From the NCBI GenBank assembly GCA_021784265.1, contig JAJXTA010000112.1, positions 1 through 7,669 on the forward strand: DNA of 7,669 bases, in the 5' to 3' direction. The notes beneath the pieces were generated by a model, which saw nothing but the letters and a program-made list of their open reading frames with translations, ran no database searches and had not been told where the DNA came from. Each line of letters begins with the position of its first letter. Within the stretch, counting starts at the first letter, position 1. A program made the position numbers and the translations under genes. Of this stretch, positions 6,843 through 7,669 are shown piece after piece. The DNA comes from a bacterium. Lineage in GTDB: Bacteria; Verrucomicrobiota; Verrucomicrobiia; Limisphaerales; J093.

Positions 6843-7669
6843 ATGACCGAAAGGCATAACATGAAGTTCACGCAATCAGATGATCGAACGCCAGGCGGCC
6901 CCGAGGGCCAACCGTCTATTCCCGGGCGGCTGGCGACCGCGCTCCCGGGCGCTCGCCCCCCGCGGAAGCGGCGCGTTCCCGCCTCCGGCCGGGACCCCGC
7001 TGCTAGCCCCGTTGGCGGCCGACTCAGGCACAGCGCGAGGGCAACCGGGGCTGTCTTCTGGTTGGCAGGCTGGCTGCTCGTGGCTAGTGGTCTGGGGGCG
7101 CAGGACGCCACCTCCAACCACCGTCCCGACACTGCGCCGTCGAAAAGTGCGACGCCTGCCGGAACCCTGGAGGACCGGTTTCATCAGGGCCTGATCGAAG
7201 AAGAGGGCAACCAGAATCTGGAGGCCGCGGTCCAAGCCTATCGCGAGGTGATCGTCGGCTTGGACGCCAGCCGCAAGATGGAGGCGACGGCCTTGTATCG
7301 CTTGGGCGAATGCTATCGCAAACAGGGCAAAACCAACGAAGCCGTCGTCCAGTACCAGAGGGTGGTGGCAGATTTTTCCGAACAAACCACCCTCATCGAT
7401 TTGAGCCGTAAGAATCTGGCGTCCCTGGCCAGCCCGAGCGCGGCCCCCAGCCTGACAGGGGCCGGTCTCCCCGCCGGCGCCACAACGCTTGATGACGAGG
7501 CCAAGGAAATCCAGCGCCTCCAGGCCCTCGTCCAGAACAGCCCGGACTTGATCAATGCAGGCAATCCGCCCCCGCTCCTGCAGGCCGCCAGCGCCGGCGA
7601 ACTGGCCGTGGCCCGGTTTCTGGTGGCGCACGGTGCGGAAGTGAACGTTCGTTCGGCTACCCAAGCCAC
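6843..7669 (+). CDS. Exported TPR and ankyrin-repeat protein, 3' end missing
   Basis: The frame is open from ATG 6843 to the right edge (275 codons, no stop). About 65 polar, Pro/Arg-rich residues come first, then a hydrophobic segment (about 69-84, AVFWLAGWLLVASGLGA-QDA) that looks like a signal peptide or membrane anchor with possible cleavage after Ala86. Two TPR-like repeats follow: 109-144 (GLIEEEGNQNLEAAVQAYREV) and 147-180 (ALYRLGECYRKQGKTNEAVVQY). A low-complexity Ala/Pro/Ser linker leads to an ankyrin repeat at about 235-268 (PPLLQAASAGELAVARFLVAHG, then AEVNVRS); further repeats probably lie beyond the window. Both modules bind proteins, so a scaffold role outside the cytoplasm is likely; no catalytic domain is seen. 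ATG 6861, with AAGG six bases upstream, is an alternative start. ATG 6843 fits the shared promoter geometry. It follows the response regulator by 36 bp. Confidence 0.85.
   Translation, partial: MTERHNMKFTQSDDRTPGGPEGQPSIPGRLATALPGARPPRKRRVPASGRDPAASPVGGRLRHSARATGAVFWLAGWLLVASGLGAQDATSNHRPDTAPSKSATPAGTLEDRFHQGLIEEEGNQNLEAAVQAYREVIVGLDASRKMEATALYRLGECYRKQGKTNEAVVQYQRVVADFSEQTTLIDLSRKNLASLASPSAAPSLTGAGLPAGATTLDDEAKEIQRLQALVQNSPDLINAGNPPPLLQAASAGELAVARFLVAHGAEVNVRSATQA

Overview
The window is GC-rich bacterial DNA with tightly packed genes. The gene types suggest Verrucomicrobiota, perhaps a Pedosphaera/Limisphaerales-like member: an exported GH42 enzyme, a two-component system whose sensor has a very large extracytoplasmic part, and an exported TPR-plus-ankyrin protein. 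This placement is inference from gene content; no rRNA or marker gene is present to test it.

Layout. Positions 1-2026 (minus strand) carry most of a secreted clan GH-A glycoside hydrolase of the GH42 beta-galactosidase type, cut by the left edge of the window. A 245-bp divergent intergenic region follows. On the plus strand come a short DNA-metabolism pair, yraN (2272-2700) and mutM/fpg (2744-3592). Next are a sensor histidine kinase (3740-6040), an OmpR/PhoB-type response regulator (6072-6806), and the 5' part of an exported TPR/ankyrin protein (6843 to the right edge).

How the genes may work together. The kinase and regulator form a complete phosphorelay: the phospho-acceptor His, ATP-binding boxes, receiver Asp and winged-helix output are all visible. 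The clearest unexplained signal is a matching 18-bp sequence, TTTTACA-N4-CATAACA. It occurs 33 bp before the kinase ATG and 34 bp before the first ATG of the TPR/ankyrin gene. Its two half-sites lie 11 bp apart, the spacing used by PhoB/PhoP-family regulators. A weak -10-like hexamer lies at almost the same place in both copies, 8 bp before the ATG, and neither start has a Shine-Dalgarno sequence. The proposed model is that the response regulator binds both sites, controls its own operon and the TPR/ankyrin gene, and that both transcripts are nearly leaderless. This is inference from sequence.

A second oddity is a roughly 72-residue Cys-containing, internally repetitive insertion in the GH42 catalytic barrel, just before the acid/base motif. 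I see no mobile elements, CRISPR arrays, RNA genes or convincing terminators.
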